This document shows, one piece after another, positions 51,668 to 62,400 of a stretch of 64,000 nucleotides of DNA. This DNA is from Anaerolineae bacterium (GTDB lineage Bacteria > Chloroflexota > Anaerolineae > 4572-78 > J111). Where the stretch lies: positions 3,632 to 67,631 of the forward strand of contig JAHDWA010000056.1 of assembly GCA_023382535.1 (NCBI GenBank). Direction: 5' to 3'. How positions within the stretch are numbered: position 1 is the first letter of the stretch; every line of letters starts with the position of its first letter. The notes under the pieces were generated by a model, which saw only the letters and a list, made by a program, of their open reading frames with translations, was not told the origin of the DNA and did not search any database. Position numbers and translations under genes: made by a program.

Positions 51668-52780
51668 ATGACTTTACAACGTTTGCAAAATTTGGGTCGA
51701 GAAAAACCGGCAGAAGAGCTGGCGGTTGCGCCGGTAACGGCCGGTCAGGTTGTTGAGCAGACCAGCAATGAGTATGACCAGATTCAGAAAGAGCTGAAAG
51801 AAATTGATATTTTGGTGAAGCAAAGTTCCGCCGAGGTTGAAAAGTTGGCCCAGCGCAATGCCCAACTGACCAATAAGGTGCGGACGATGGAAAGCAACAT
51901 AGATACTGTCCCGCGCCAGGATATCAAAGAAATTTACAACGCCGCTCAAGAAGCCCAGATGCGCCTTTTTATGATGCGGGGCCAGGTGGAGCAGTTACAA
52001 AGCCGCCAGGAAAACCTCAAACGTTATGCTGAGAGCCTGCGCCGGATTTTGGATGTGTCCGGCTCGCTGATAGCCGCCGGCGGCGATATGAGTCTTCCTC
52101 GCGAAGCGGACGGCGGCGATAACGGTGAAGTGAGCGGGATTGTCAAAATCATTAATGCCCAGGAAACTGAGCGGCAGCGCCTGGCCAACCAACTCCACGA
52201 CGGTCCGGCCCAATCGCTGACCAATCTCATCTTGCAGGCCGAAATTTGTGAGCGCCTGTTTGATACCGATCCGGTCAAGGCTCGCACGGAATTAAGCGAG
52301 CTTAAGCAGGCCGTCACCAATACCTTCCAGAAAGTCCGTGAGTTTATTTTTGATCTGCGTCCTATGATGTTGGATGATCTGGGCCTTAATCCAACGCTGA
52401 AAAAGAGCATTGAGGATTTTGAGCAAAAAAGCGGAATTGCCTGCAATCTGACCATTAGTGGTCGTGACCAGCGTCTGCCGCCTCACACCGAAGTCACCAT
52501 TTTCCGGGTCATTCAAAATCTGTTAAAAAACGTCCGCGATCATGCCAACGCCACCCATGTCCAAGTTACGCTCAATATTAGCGATGACCGGGCTGTGGTC
52601 GTTGTCGAGGATGATGGCAGCGGTTTTGATGTGGCTGCTGCCCTGGCTGCTGCCCGCCAGCGTAAGACAATTGGGTTAGGAGCGATGCAGGAACAGGTTG
52701 ATATGCTGGGGGGTGAAATTGATTTCGACAGCGCGCTGGGCCGGGGGACCAAGATTCAGTTTTGGGTTCCAACTGCCTAA
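51668..52780 (+). CDS. DegS/LiaS-like cytoplasmic sensor histidine kinase
   Basis: 370 residues from ATG 51668 (AAGGGA 9 bases upstream; an upstream TTG is less likely). No membrane segment. A long coiled coil (about 25-135) is followed by the HisKA_3 box QETERQRLANQLHDGPAQSL with His177, then a GHKL ATPase domain (TIFRVIQNLLKNVRDHANAT, VEDDGSGFDV, TIGLGAMQEQVDMLGG). This layout matches soluble DegS-type kinases. It is the likely phospho-donor of the upstream regulator. It follows a gap carrying short repeats, so it may have its own promoter. A strong terminator lies at 52807. Confidence 0.92.
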   Translation: MTLQRLQNLGREKPAEELAVAPVTAGQVVEQTSNEYDQIQKELKEIDILVKQSSAEVEKLAQRNAQLTNKVRTMESNIDTVPRQDIKEIYNAAQEAQMRLFMMRGQVEQLQSRQENLKRYAESLRRILDVSGSLIAAGGDMSLPREADGGDNGEVSGIVKIINAQETERQRLANQLHDGPAQSLTNLILQAEICERLFDTDPVKARTELSELKQAVTNTFQKVREFIFDLRPMMLDDLGLNPTLKKSIEDFEQKSGIACNLTISGRDQRLPPHTEVTIFRVIQNLLKNVRDHANATHVQVTLNISDDRAVVVVEDDGSGFDVAAALAAARQRKTIGLGAMQEQVDMLGGEIDFDSALGRGTKIQFWVPTA

Positions 52781-52806
52781 ATCTGAACTTATCCTAACCT
52801 AAGGGG

Positions 52807-52851
52807 AGAGAGGAGTGCGAAATTTGTGGCTGCACTCCTCTCTGTCTTTTT
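52807..52851 (+). terminator. Intrinsic terminator after the kinase gene
   Basis: AGAGAGGAGTGC (52807-52818) pairs exactly with GCACTCCTCTCT (52832-52843) over a 13-base loop, followed by GTCTTTTT. Confidence 0.92.
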
Positions 52852-52866
52852 AGCCTCTTGGTCACA

Positions 52867-52896
52867 TTGACACTGTTTCAGGGCTGAACTTATAAT
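52867..52896 (+). promoter_or_regulatory. Promoter of the Tad-like surface protein operon
   Basis: TTGACA (52867-52872) and TATAAT (52891-52896) with an 18-base spacer. It gives a leader of about 115 bases before the GTG at 53020. Confidence 0.8.
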
Positions 52897-53019
52897 AATC
52901 ACAACCTTAAATTTTTATCACTTCATCGTGACCCCGTATCTTTTTAGTTTTAGGCGGGACTCTTATACAGACAACCCTTACCTAGTAAGACGTGTTTTAT
53001 CCGTCTGAGGAGTTTGCCC

Positions 53020-56000
53020 GTGTTACGTAAGAAAGAAAAAGCCCAAGGTCTGGTAGAATTTGCCTTAATTTTGCCTGTCCTGTTGTTATTGCTGTTAGGT
53101 ATTATTGAGGCGGCCCGGGTGATTTGGGCCTATATTACCGTTCAAACAGCCGTTAGAGAAGCGGCCCGCTATGCCGTCTCCGGTAAGCCCTATGCTTTTA
53201 GTAACTTCAGTTCCTACTGCACTAGCCCTGACGGCGAGCCAAATGCGCAATCCCCCTGGGTCTGTGATCCGGTCAGCCGCACATTTGCCATCGAAAATAT
53301 AGCTTCAAGGCGGATAACTAGCTCTTTAAACTATTCTACTTTCTGTAACTCCGATCTCTATGCCAATTGTGAGGGCGTGCCGAATGCCTTTGGAGTGCGG
53401 ATAATTGGACAAAGAACTGACGAATTAACGCCCACCGTCGTCTTCACTGATATCGGCCATGCCGGCCAGCAGGGCTTAAACATAAAGGTCATGGCTTTTT
53501 ATAACGTCCAGATGCTCGATCCTATTTTTGATACAATCATGCGTGGTAGCGTGATTCCGGTGCGGGCTGAACTCTCCATGCAAAATGAGGGGATTGATAA
53601 AGCCCTGGGAGGCGTGCCGCCACCCGCTATTAACAGTTCCACTAACATTACCAGTACCGGTAGCGGGGGAGATGGGCCGAGTGGTGAACGAATTAGAGCA
53701 CAGAATTACCGGGTCCCTCAGCTTGGCAACCTGCCGGTGGAACTCATAAACCACTTTAACCTGGCCGGTCCCTACGATATTTATTTGAGCCAGGGTACGC
53801 CCGAAACCACTTTTAAGATTTGTACCGGCGTAAACACCGACCCGGCTACGAATAATGGCGATTTTAGCTGCTTTATTTCCGGCACGATTCCAACCGGGTT
53901 TTATACCCTTTACTCGACTCTCTTTGGCAATGAGAACCCGTTGGCTACCGATAATACCCAACAGGTCGAGATTTTTGTCAGCGAAATAGCCAAAATTCAG
54001 GTGGATAACGGCGCAGGCAACAATGTCCTGGTCGCTAACTCCACCGCCCAAATTACCCTGGTGGCTCACCAGGTAACGAATCAGCCCTACACCCTGACCG
54101 TAGTCTATGGGGCAGGGCCAACGGAACAAGTGATTTTCACCGGTGTTTCGGTGGTCTCTGCTACGAATACGGTCAAGGATTGGCTGGTGCCGGTTAGCCT
54201 GCTCAGCCCAAGCAACCCCTGTCCGGCTGGCGGGGCGACGGCCTGCCTCATTCGTTCCTATGATAAAAACGGCGTAAATTACGCGACCGGGGAATTTTAC
54301 CTGAACCAGCCGGAGATTGTCATTGCCGGCGGCCTCAGAACGTTTTCCCGGAATGAAACTATCCATATCACCCTCCGTGGCCACGCGCCGGGTGTGCGGT
54401 ATGACCTCGAAATTAGCGACAGCAGCGGTACAACGCAACGCTGGCTGGGACGAACGGATCCAACGGATCCCACCGGCCTGATGACCAACCCGGTCAATTG
54501 GACTATACCCGCCGATTGGCCTGCCGATCCTCCCCCCGGCGGTACAGGTTATACCATTACCTCGCACCCTGCCCAGGGCAACGAACCCAGAAGCGAGGTG
54601 GGCATGACCGCGGCTAACCAGGTAGCCAGCCTGGGGGTCCAAATTAATGGACCTGCCGGTCCCTACCTCACGATTGATGGCGGCTATACCTGGCCGGCAG
54701 GTTCGCGCATCAATATCCAGGCCAATAAACACCCGCAGGCCACTGACTATTATTTCAGATTCGGCCCTTGGCGGGTCCCTATTCCTACCGGCAGCCCGGT
54801 GGATACCTTCCAAACCGACTCGAATGAGGTCTTTATAGCTTCCTATCAAATCCCCTTGACAGCCACTGTAGGCCTAACGACGACCTTTGTTGTTTCGTCG
54901 TTTAATAATGCCAATAATGTGGTGGCCACGCGCCAGGTGACAGTTCTGCCGGTGCCGGTTATCCGGGTGGTGGAAGGCAGCGTGGTTGCGCCGGAAACCG
55001 TCATCACCATCCAGCTTCTCAATCACAATCCCGACACAACCTATCGCATTGTTTACCTCGATAAGTTCCTGGGTAATATCTTGACCAATGCGAACGGCCA
55101 GGGCCAGCTCAAATACGATTTAAGGCAACTGCCTACTGGCTCGCCGCCCGGTTTGTCCACCTCTTATGGGACGGCCTTTAATCTGTTCTCTCAATCTTTG
55201 GCCAACGCAACCATTGCGACCACCCAACTGACTTTGCGCGCCGCCGATTTGCGGGTGACCAGCATTCAAATCCCGCCTAATCCGGCGATCAATAGCACCA
55301 TCCGGCTCACTTTTACCGTCCAGAATACATCGCCGGTGACGATCACTCGCTATTTTGATACCGATGCTTATTTCAACCCGTCGCCGTTAGTGCCGGCTTA
55401 CGTGCAAGGGCAGTTCAACTTCCCCGGCGACTACAAGTACTGGCTCCGCCCGCCCAGCCTGGCTCCCGGGGCTACCTTTAGCTTTACCCAACCCTATACT
55501 ATTGGTTCTTACGGCCCGCACGTGTTTTACGGCTATGCCGATACCTCCAACTTCATTTTAGAGGGCGACCCTCGTGAATTCAATAATATTTTGAGCAATA
55601 CCCTGACCCTGGCCTGTACGCCCAGCTTCATTACCGATACCTTTAGCTCGGATGCAGCGTTGAATAGCTGGGCCACCCAGTTGTATGGCATCGCCGACGA
55701 TGGTGGAACCGCCCCGGATACTAGAGGTTCTGGTGATAGCTACCTGCGTCTGACCAGCGACGGCACCAGTACGCTGCGCAGCAATGACAACGCCAATGTG
55801 AGCGGCCGGAAACCGGCCAGCGGTTACACCTTCTTCCGCCGCACCACGCCGATTACCACCGCCGGCGGTCTCGACGTGCGGGTGCAGGTGAAGGCCACCA
55901 CCGTCAGCGTCGAGGGGGCTAAAATGGGCCTGGAACTGCGTGACCCGCCCAGCAACATTCCGACCAATGCGAAGGTTGAGTTTGGTTTAACCCGTAACGA

Positions 56001-57267
56001 CTCCGGCCAATATCTGGTCGAAGTGGCCTACCGGGACAGCGCTAACCCGGAGCCAATTGTGACCTTCCAGAGCAGCAGCGCCCTGAGCCTGGGCACGCCC
56101 ATCTGGCTGCGCATCCAGCGTTATGGCGGCACCAATACCTTCCTCTTCTACTTCGTCCAATCCGCCAGCGTGCCGACGAATTGGGGCGCGCCGGTCCATA
56201 CCGCTACCATTGGCCTGGACAACCAGCTTGAATATGGCCTGTTTATGAATAACGGGACCAGCGGCAGCCATGATACCGCCGATTTTGATAACTTTGCCTT
56301 TGGCAACCCGGCCTCATGCCCGGCTGCCCAGGGGCAGCTCCCCGACGCCAATATCCCGCCCGGCCTGGCTACCTGCACCGACCCGCTCAAGGAACAAGGC
56401 TTTGAGACGTCATCGCCGGCCAGTTGGTTTGGGGTGGGGAGCGGCGGTGTTTTCCTCAGTTCCAGCAGCCACACCGGCAACAATTCCCTCCTGGCCGATA
56501 CCAACCGGCCGGGTCCGAACAATCCTGCTTTCTATCAGCGTTTCAAAATGCCCACCACGTTGGTTTCCGGGACCACGACGGTCAAACTGGAGTTGTTCAA
56601 GAATGTCGAGCGGGAAACGGATGGGTCCAATCCTAATGACATCTTCCGGGTGGTGCTGGCCACCAGTCCCAGCCTGGCTTCAGCCGTAACTGTACCGGCC
56701 GCGGTGGCCAGCGGCGACCAGGGCGCAAATAACTATGCCCCGGCTAACTGGCAGCAGATAACCCTGAATCTGGCGCCGGCCAGCGGATTTAACCTGGCCG
56801 ACTACGCCGGGCAGGATTTGTTCCTCTACTTTTATAACAACAGCAACCAGACCAGCGGCTGCCCGCCGAATAACTGCCAGAATACCAGCTTTTACTTTGA
56901 CGACATCAAGCTGTCGCCCTGCACCGTCCAGCCAATCCCGCCCACCATCAATACCCGCATCCAGGGTACTTTGGTGGTGCACCCCTTGGCCGGCAGCGCG
57001 CAAAAGATTGCCGGGGTCAAGGTGTGGGCTTATGCCGAAAATGGCCAACTGTTTGAGACGGTCACGATCCAGAACGGCGAGTTTAATTTCTATAATCTCG
57101 ATCCGGTCACAACCGCCGGGGTAAAATACTTTATCTATGCCGAACACTTTATTAGCTCATCCACCGACCCCGGCCAGATTGAAACTTTGACCGGCAATGC
57201 TTCGGTGGTGCTGACCAGCGCCAACAACAATACTAACCCGGTTGTTACCCGGCTTGATCTATATTAA
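53020..57267 (+). CDS. Giant TadE-like surface protein with Ig-like and CARDB-like domains
   Basis: 1415 residues. GTG 53020 is chosen because GAGGAG lies 7 bases upstream; the nearer TTG at 53014 is too close. The N terminus is a TadE/pilin-like anchor (AQGLVEFALILPVLLLLLLG, then ARVIWAYITVQTAVREAARY). Ordinary TadE proteins are about 150-200 residues; here over 1000 more are strand-rich and extracytoplasmic. A CARDB-like domain lies near 742-860 (LRVTSIQIPPNPAINSTIRL), two lectin-like beta regions follow, and the end resembles a carboxypeptidase-regulatory-like fold (IAGVKVWAYAENGQLFETV). It probably forms a long surface stalk or adhesin. First gene of the operon. Confidence 0.85.
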   Translation: MLRKKEKAQGLVEFALILPVLLLLLLGIIEAARVIWAYITVQTAVREAARYAVSGKPYAFSNFSSYCTSPDGEPNAQSPWVCDPVSRTFAIENIASRRITSSLNYSTFCNSDLYANCEGVPNAFGVRIIGQRTDELTPTVVFTDIGHAGQQGLNIKVMAFYNVQMLDPIFDTIMRGSVIPVRAELSMQNEGIDKALGGVPPPAINSSTNITSTGSGGDGPSGERIRAQNYRVPQLGNLPVELINHFNLAGPYDIYLSQGTPETTFKICTGVNTDPATNNGDFSCFISGTIPTGFYTLYSTLFGNENPLATDNTQQVEIFVSEIAKIQVDNGAGNNVLVANSTAQITLVAHQVTNQPYTLTVVYGAGPTEQVIFTGVSVVSATNTVKDWLVPVSLLSPSNPCPAGGATACLIRSYDKNGVNYATGEFYLNQPEIVIAGGLRTFSRNETIHITLRGHAPGVRYDLEISDSSGTTQRWLGRTDPTDPTGLMTNPVNWTIPADWPADPPPGGTGYTITSHPAQGNEPRSEVGMTAANQVASLGVQINGPAGPYLTIDGGYTWPAGSRINIQANKHPQATDYYFRFGPWRVPIPTGSPVDTFQTDSNEVFIASYQIPLTATVGLTTTFVVSSFNNANNVVATRQVTVLPVPVIRVVEGSVVAPETVITIQLLNHNPDTTYRIVYLDKFLGNILTNANGQGQLKYDLRQLPTGSPPGLSTSYGTAFNLFSQSLANATIATTQLTLRAADLRVTSIQIPPNPAINSTIRLTFTVQNTSPVTITRYFDTDAYFNPSPLVPAYVQGQFNFPGDYKYWLRPPSLAPGATFSFTQPYTIGSYGPHVFYGYADTSNFILEGDPREFNNILSNTLTLACTPSFITDTFSSDAALNSWATQLYGIADDGGTAPDTRGSGDSYLRLTSDGTSTLRSNDNANVSGRKPASGYTFFRRTTPITTAGGLDVRVQVKATTVSVEGAKMGLELRDPPSNIPTNAKVEFGLTRNDSGQYLVEVAYRDSANPEPIVTFQSSSALSLGTPIWLRIQRYGGTNTFLFYFVQSASVPTNWGAPVHTATIGLDNQLEYGLFMNNGTSGSHDTADFDNFAFGNPASCPAAQGQLPDANIPPGLATCTDPLKEQGFETSSPASWFGVGSGGVFLSSSSHTGNNSLLADTNRPGPNNPAFYQRFKMPTTLVSGTTTVKLELFKNVERETDGSNPNDIFRVVLATSPSLASAVTVPAAVASGDQGANNYAPANWQQITLNLAPASGFNLADYAGQDLFLYFYNNSNQTSGCPPNNCQNTSFYFDDIKLSPCTVQPIPPTINTRIQGTLVVHPLAGSAQKIAGVKVWAYAENGQLFETVTIQNGEFNFYNLDPVTTAGVKYFIYAEHFISSSTDPGQIETLTGNASVVLTSANNNTNPVVTRLDLY

Positions 57268-57281
57268 AAGGAGCTAACTTG

Positions 57282-58613
57282 ATGAAACGCCCGACCTGGT
57301 TAAGGATTAGCCTAGCCGCTTTGCTGGCCGTGGCCGCGCTGAGCGGCCTCATGCTGCCGGTAGCCGCTTCAATCGGCGGGACAGAAGTAAATATTTCCGC
57401 CCTGGGCAGCGGTTCGCCGGATATGGAAATCAGCGGCCAGTTTATCGCCGTCACTTACTTCAGGAAAGAAAGCGACGCCCAACAGGGAGGTGTGGTCTAT
57501 GTCAAATCGGCAACCCAGGCCGAAGGCTGGCTTACCTCGAGCCTGGTCGGTTTTGGCAGCAACTCGAAACTGGCCTTTGGCAGCGGCAGCACCGTTTACG
57601 TGGTTTGGGCCAGGAGCGACGGCAAGGCCATTCAAGCGAGTAAGTGTACCTTATCGCTTACCACCCCGCCCGCCTGCACGGCCGGCGCGAATGTGCGCAC
57701 CTCAACAACGGCCTCGCTTGATTTCCCTGACGTGGTGGTTGACAACAATAATTTCGTCCACGTGGCCTGGGAAAATGACGGGGTGATTGAAACGGCCCGC
57801 GCGACGGCGGCCAACAGCGTCGGCGGCTGGACAGTGGTGGCCCCCGCGGTCAGCGGCGGCGGGAACGACCACAAGCCGGCCCTGGCCTGGTCTAACGACA
57901 AGCTGCACCTGGCTTTTCTGCGCTCAGGCACGTCAATTCAATATCGCGGGTCTGCCGAATCACCTCATAGTTGGGTGAGTGGTTCCAAAGCCTTTGTTCT
58001 CGGCGCTGATGTTATTGGCGGCGATAGTCACGATAGATTTGACAATCTCGCCCTGACCGCTTCGGGGAACAACGTTTTTCTGGCCTGGGACGCCCACCAG
58101 GGTTTGAATGACTTTAGCCTGATCCGGGCAAATTCGGTCAACAATGGGGGTGCCTGGGGCGGGGCTGTTTATATCCCCTCCCTGAACCTGGCAAGCGGTC
58201 CCCCTATTGATTTCAAAGCCTCGCAGAATTCCGGCGTCCCGGCGCAAGAGACGGGTCTCCAGCCCAGTTTGGCCATCAGCGGCACGAACGATGCCGCCCT
58301 GGTCTGGCAGGAAATTGGCGGAGCGGGGAACTGTCCGCCCAACCGGGCCACGACCAATTTGGCCAGTTTTACGAGCGGCGCGGGGGATACCCTGACAAAC
58401 AACTCAAATGCCAACTATTTGATTGACCCGGACGTGGTCGTGGCCGCCGGGCAGTTCCACTTTGTTTATATGCGGGATCTTAATGTCAGTGGTAGTTGCT
58501 CCGGCCAGATTATTGATTACCAGATTACCTATCGCGGCCCTTTTACCAAAACAACCAGGGACGTGGGCGAGGGTGGTGGCGTCTACCTGCCGTCTATCCG
58601 GAAAAGTAGCTGA
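57282..58613 (+). CDS. Secreted beta-propeller-like protein with YLPSIRK C-terminal tail
   Basis: 443 residues. A signal peptide is clear (MKRPTWLRISLAALLAVAAL then SGLMLPVAASIGG; cleavage after AAS). The body has repeated strand blocks of the form FVHVAWENDG, TVYVVWARSDG and NVFLAWDAHQG, as in BNR/sialidase-like propellers, without a recognisable catalytic set. The protein ends GGGVYLPSIRKSS. A YLPxxxK ending is something I associate with exported Chloroflexota proteins and may be a sorting or anchoring tail. AAGGAG precedes the ATG, 14 bases after the giant TadE-like gene. Confidence 0.75.
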   Translation: MKRPTWLRISLAALLAVAALSGLMLPVAASIGGTEVNISALGSGSPDMEISGQFIAVTYFRKESDAQQGGVVYVKSATQAEGWLTSSLVGFGSNSKLAFGSGSTVYVVWARSDGKAIQASKCTLSLTTPPACTAGANVRTSTTASLDFPDVVVDNNNFVHVAWENDGVIETARATAANSVGGWTVVAPAVSGGGNDHKPALAWSNDKLHLAFLRSGTSIQYRGSAESPHSWVSGSKAFVLGADVIGGDSHDRFDNLALTASGNNVFLAWDAHQGLNDFSLIRANSVNNGGAWGGAVYIPSLNLASGPPIDFKASQNSGVPAQETGLQPSLAISGTNDAALVWQEIGGAGNCPPNRATTNLASFTSGAGDTLTNNSNANYLIDPDVVVAAGQFHFVYMRDLNVSGSCSGQIIDYQITYRGPFTKTTRDVGEGGGVYLPSIRKSS

Positions 58614-58645
58614 TCTAACGTTAACCAGAATCAAAAAGGTATCCC

Positions 58646-59395
58646 TTGTCGGCTAAACAGGTATCACCCTCAAGAAATCCGCCCCGCAAACGCCCCGTTT
58701 CCCCGTCCCGCCGGGGCTGGGGCCTGGTCCAGAGACTCCATCGCCGGGACCTGATTCTGTTGAGCGGCGTCCTGTCGCTGGCCTGTGTCAGCGTTTTGGT
58801 GGTGGTGTTCCTGGTTTTGAGCTACCAATCGGCGCCTGGCACGTTGCCGGAAACGATCAGCCAGCCGGGGCCGCAGCCGACACACACGGTGACGTTTGTG
58901 CAGATAACCGGTTTGGGCCAATACGCTTCCGCCCAGGCCGCGGCGCAGCAGTGGGCTTCCGACGCGCAGTTGGTTTCGGCCAACGCCGTCTGGCCCAAAG
59001 TGCTGAGCAAGGACCAGGTGGGCGAACCTGCGGTCTGGACCTATCGCTTTTTCTCGCCGGCCAAAGCGCGCCTGTTTTTTGTCACGGTGGATCCCGCCGG
59101 ACAGCTCCAGACGATTGAACATGTGGCGCCGGTCACGCTGCCCCCGGCCACGATTGCCGCCGATAGCTGGCTGGTGGACAGCCCGGCCGCCCTGGCCCTC
59201 TGGCTGGATAACGGCGGGGCCAAAATGCTGGGCGGCAATCCGGGTATGGAGTTGTTGATCCAATTGCGGAGCGTGACGAACAACCCGAACCCGGTCTGGC
59301 TGATAGCCGGTTTGAATAATCAAACCGAAGAAGTTCATACAGTGATCATTGACGCCAACCAGGGCGTGGTAACAGTGACCCAACCAGGAAGTTAG
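58646..59395 (+). CDS. Single-pass membrane protein of the Tad-like operon
   Basis: 249 residues with a TTG start after AAAAAGGT. A basic cytoplasmic N terminus (PPRKRPVSPSRRGWG) precedes one membrane segment (LILLSGVLSLACVSVLVVVF). The outer domain of about 180 residues is mixed alpha/beta (YASAQAAAQQWASDAQLVSA, LFFVTVDPAGQLQTIEHV) and ends with EEVHTVIIDANQGVV, a PepSY-like or cystatin-like look. No enzyme motif was seen. It lies between the propeller-like gene and the VWA/TadG gene, so a role in assembling or anchoring the surface structure is inferred. Confidence 0.7.
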   Translation: MSAKQVSPSRNPPRKRPVSPSRRGWGLVQRLHRRDLILLSGVLSLACVSVLVVVFLVLSYQSAPGTLPETISQPGPQPTHTVTFVQITGLGQYASAQAAAQQWASDAQLVSANAVWPKVLSKDQVGEPAVWTYRFFSPAKARLFFVTVDPAGQLQTIEHVAPVTLPPATIAADSWLVDSPAALALWLDNGGAKMLGGNPGMELLIQLRSVTNNPNPVWLIAGLNNQTEEVHTVIIDANQGVVTVTQPGS

Positions 59396-59408
59396 TAATG
59401 GAGGATTT

Positions 59409-62400
59409 ATGCTGAGAAAATTTTTATTGCAGCTTAAGGCCCGGCACTTACAGGCCCTGCGCGAGCAAAAGGGTCAAAGCATCATCATTTTCACCTTTGC
59501 CTTTATCGGCCTGATTGCTATGCTGGGGCTGGCCCTGGATCTGGGCCTGGTTTACATCGAAAAGGTCAAGGTTAACCGGACCGCCGACGCGGCTACCCTG
59601 GCTGCGGTGGTCGAACTGCCCTATGAGCAGGATACCATTAACCGGGCCATCGAATATATCCAGTTAAACGGCTACGATGTTGGGGTGGATACGGAAATAT
59701 TGGTCCGTGGCTGCGTCGTGTCCGATACTTCTTACGTGGACGCGCTCGGCGTAACCCATGTGTACGATGTCCCCCCGGCTGGAGGAACCGACACCCCGCA
59801 GAACGTGGGCGAACCGGGCTTTACCAACCCGATGACCCGGACCACCCTCATTACCGGCGCAGCCTACATCTCGGCCACGCAGCAGCCGCCGCGAGCCACC
59901 TTTGTGATTGATACCGGCGGCTACCAGTCCCACAACAACGACACCGACGACGCCGAAGAGTGCGCCGGCAACAACCTGGGTACGGCCACCAAGCTGCGCG
60001 TGGCCGGCCGGGTAAATGTGAACATGAGTTTTATGCAGTTCTTCGGCTTTAGAAGCGTGCCGGTGGAGGACACCTCCACCGCCGAAAACCTGACCAGCCT
60101 GGACGTGATCGTGGTCTTTGACATCTCCGGCTCGATGGAAGACCAGACGATTTGTACTGACTGCTGGGTGCGCACCAGTTACAACCCTGATTGGCCCAAT
60201 AACGGCTACTTCAATCCTTTGCCCTATTGGGAGCAGTGGAAAAACAGCGCTTCCGGTGGCGCTGCTGCGACGGGCAACCAGTCCATTCCCAATTCTGATC
60301 TCTGTACGCTTGCTTTGCCCAAACCTTTTATTACCAACACCTACAAATACCTGACCCTTGAGGCCGAACTTTACTCCGCCGTCGGCGGCGGTGATTGGGG
60401 CCTGGATGTGCGCACGCCGGGCAACGGCTTCTGGAGCATCCAGCGCGGCTCCGAGGGCAGCACCGGCATGGCCCCCGAAGCCTCTGATATGAAAAACTCC
60501 GCCGGCCAACCCGCTTACCAATCCTCCAACGTCTGCCGCCCGAACGTGGAGGGCGGCCAGATTGACTGCACTGTCGGCAACAGCAACGGTGGCAACGGCG
60601 ATAATGTCTGCTCTTCCGCGGATGGCGGCCAGGCCATTGATTGCAGCGCCTTTATCGCCGCCCGGCCTATGGCCAACTACGGCCAGATGCCGGGTAACAT
60701 TCCTAACCTGAACGGCGCTTCTTACAACAGCAACTGTTTCATCAACAGCGGCGGGACGGGCAGCACCGGCGGCGACTGCTGGTCGAACAATCCCTTCAAT
60801 ACCATCCCCGGCCTGGAGAGAGGCCCTAGCACCGTGCCTTTTGTCGAGTATGACTTTACCCCGACCTGGACCCAGACGACCTCTATCTGGCTGCGGGTCA
60901 TCGGCGGCGGCCTCGAAGCCTTTACCTGGGCCGGCTCCAGCCCGGACCAAATCCTGCCCGACGTGAACGGCGGCGGCACCGGCAACAATATCACCCCCTG
61001 GCGCAAGGTCATCTACTGGCAGGTGAATAATGGGACGATCTTCGAGCGCAAGGATAATGTCAATAATGATTATTCCAATTCGCCCGACGAAAATAATACC
61101 AATGACACCGAGCACGTGCAGAACTTCAACCGCTGGAATGCCAACCGGGCCAACAGCGGCGCCTGGCGCTGGATCAAACTGGGTTCGACGACCACCGTTT
61201 CGGGCACCCCGGCTACTTTCAGGCTGTACCAGGGCAGCGCCGGTTACATGGTGGATAAAATCGTCTTCACCAACGATCCGAACGGCAATACGCCCGAGGG
61301 TGGAGACAAGATTACCAACGCCGCCAACATCCCGGCGGCGCTGCGGCGCACCGTGACCGGCACTGTCTGGACAACGGGTTTCAACAGCAATCCTCCCGAC
61401 AATGCCTGGCGCGAGTCAATCGGGCCGCCGGCCAGTCCCGGCTCGGCTACCCGCGAGGCGTGTAACAAGTGCAACCCCGCTTATGGCTACACCGTGACCT
61501 CGGCCGACTGCACCTGTAAGAAAAATGGGGGCGAGGCCGGCTATGGGACCGGCTCGGGCTGTACTTTCGTGTCAACCGTCACCCCGACCAACCAACTGCA
61601 AACCGAAGTCCTGTACGGGCTGTACTCCGGCAACCAGCCCATGCGCAGCGCCCAGGAGGCGGTCAAACGCTTTGCCCGCAAGCTCGACCCCAAATTTGAC
61701 CAACTGGGCATTGTTGCCTTTACCACCAACACCTCCAATGCCAGCGACCGCCGGGCCAAGCTGCAGTGTTTGACCTGGGCGACGACCCAGTTGGGCAACC
61801 CGGCCCGCTGTTACGACTCCAGCCTGGGCACGCCCCTGACCTATACCAACGTTTTTAGCGCGGTGGAGAAACAGTGGCCCAGTGACAGCACGAATATCGC
61901 GATGGGTGTGCGCGAGGGCCTGGAAGAGCTGGGCATCTCGACGCCGGACAACCCGGACACCGTCAACAGCGGAACCTGCACTGCCGCTGCCGATGATGGT
62001 AATGCCTGCGACCGGCGCGGCGCGGCCCGGCGGGTGATTATTCTGATGACGGACGGTTCACCCAACGTAAACACAAATAGCAGTTCAGTCCCATCCAGTG
62101 ATCGAAGCCTGTGCGCGCCGGGCGGCGGCCGCCCCGACCTGTGGGATGGCCTCCTGGGGACGGAAGACGCCGATTTTGAATGTGCCATGTATTACGCCTT
62201 CCTGGCCTCGCAGGCCAACGTGACCCTCTACACCATCGGCATCGGCGGTGGGGCCAACCGGGACCTGCTCACGGCCATGGCCACCGGCACCGACCCGCGC
62301 AGCGGCGGCGAGCCGTTCACCCACTTTGTCAGCAAGGGCGGGCAGTACTTCCCGGCTGCCAAGCCGAGCGACCTGGATTTGATCTTCGACCAGATCTTGT

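Noticed and set aside
59664..61115. A 483-codon antisense frame inside the TadG-like gene, and a 457-codon one at 53476-54849
   Set aside because: Both are shadows of clearly coding sense frames; translations are low-complexity Ala/Gly/Val-rich without domains.
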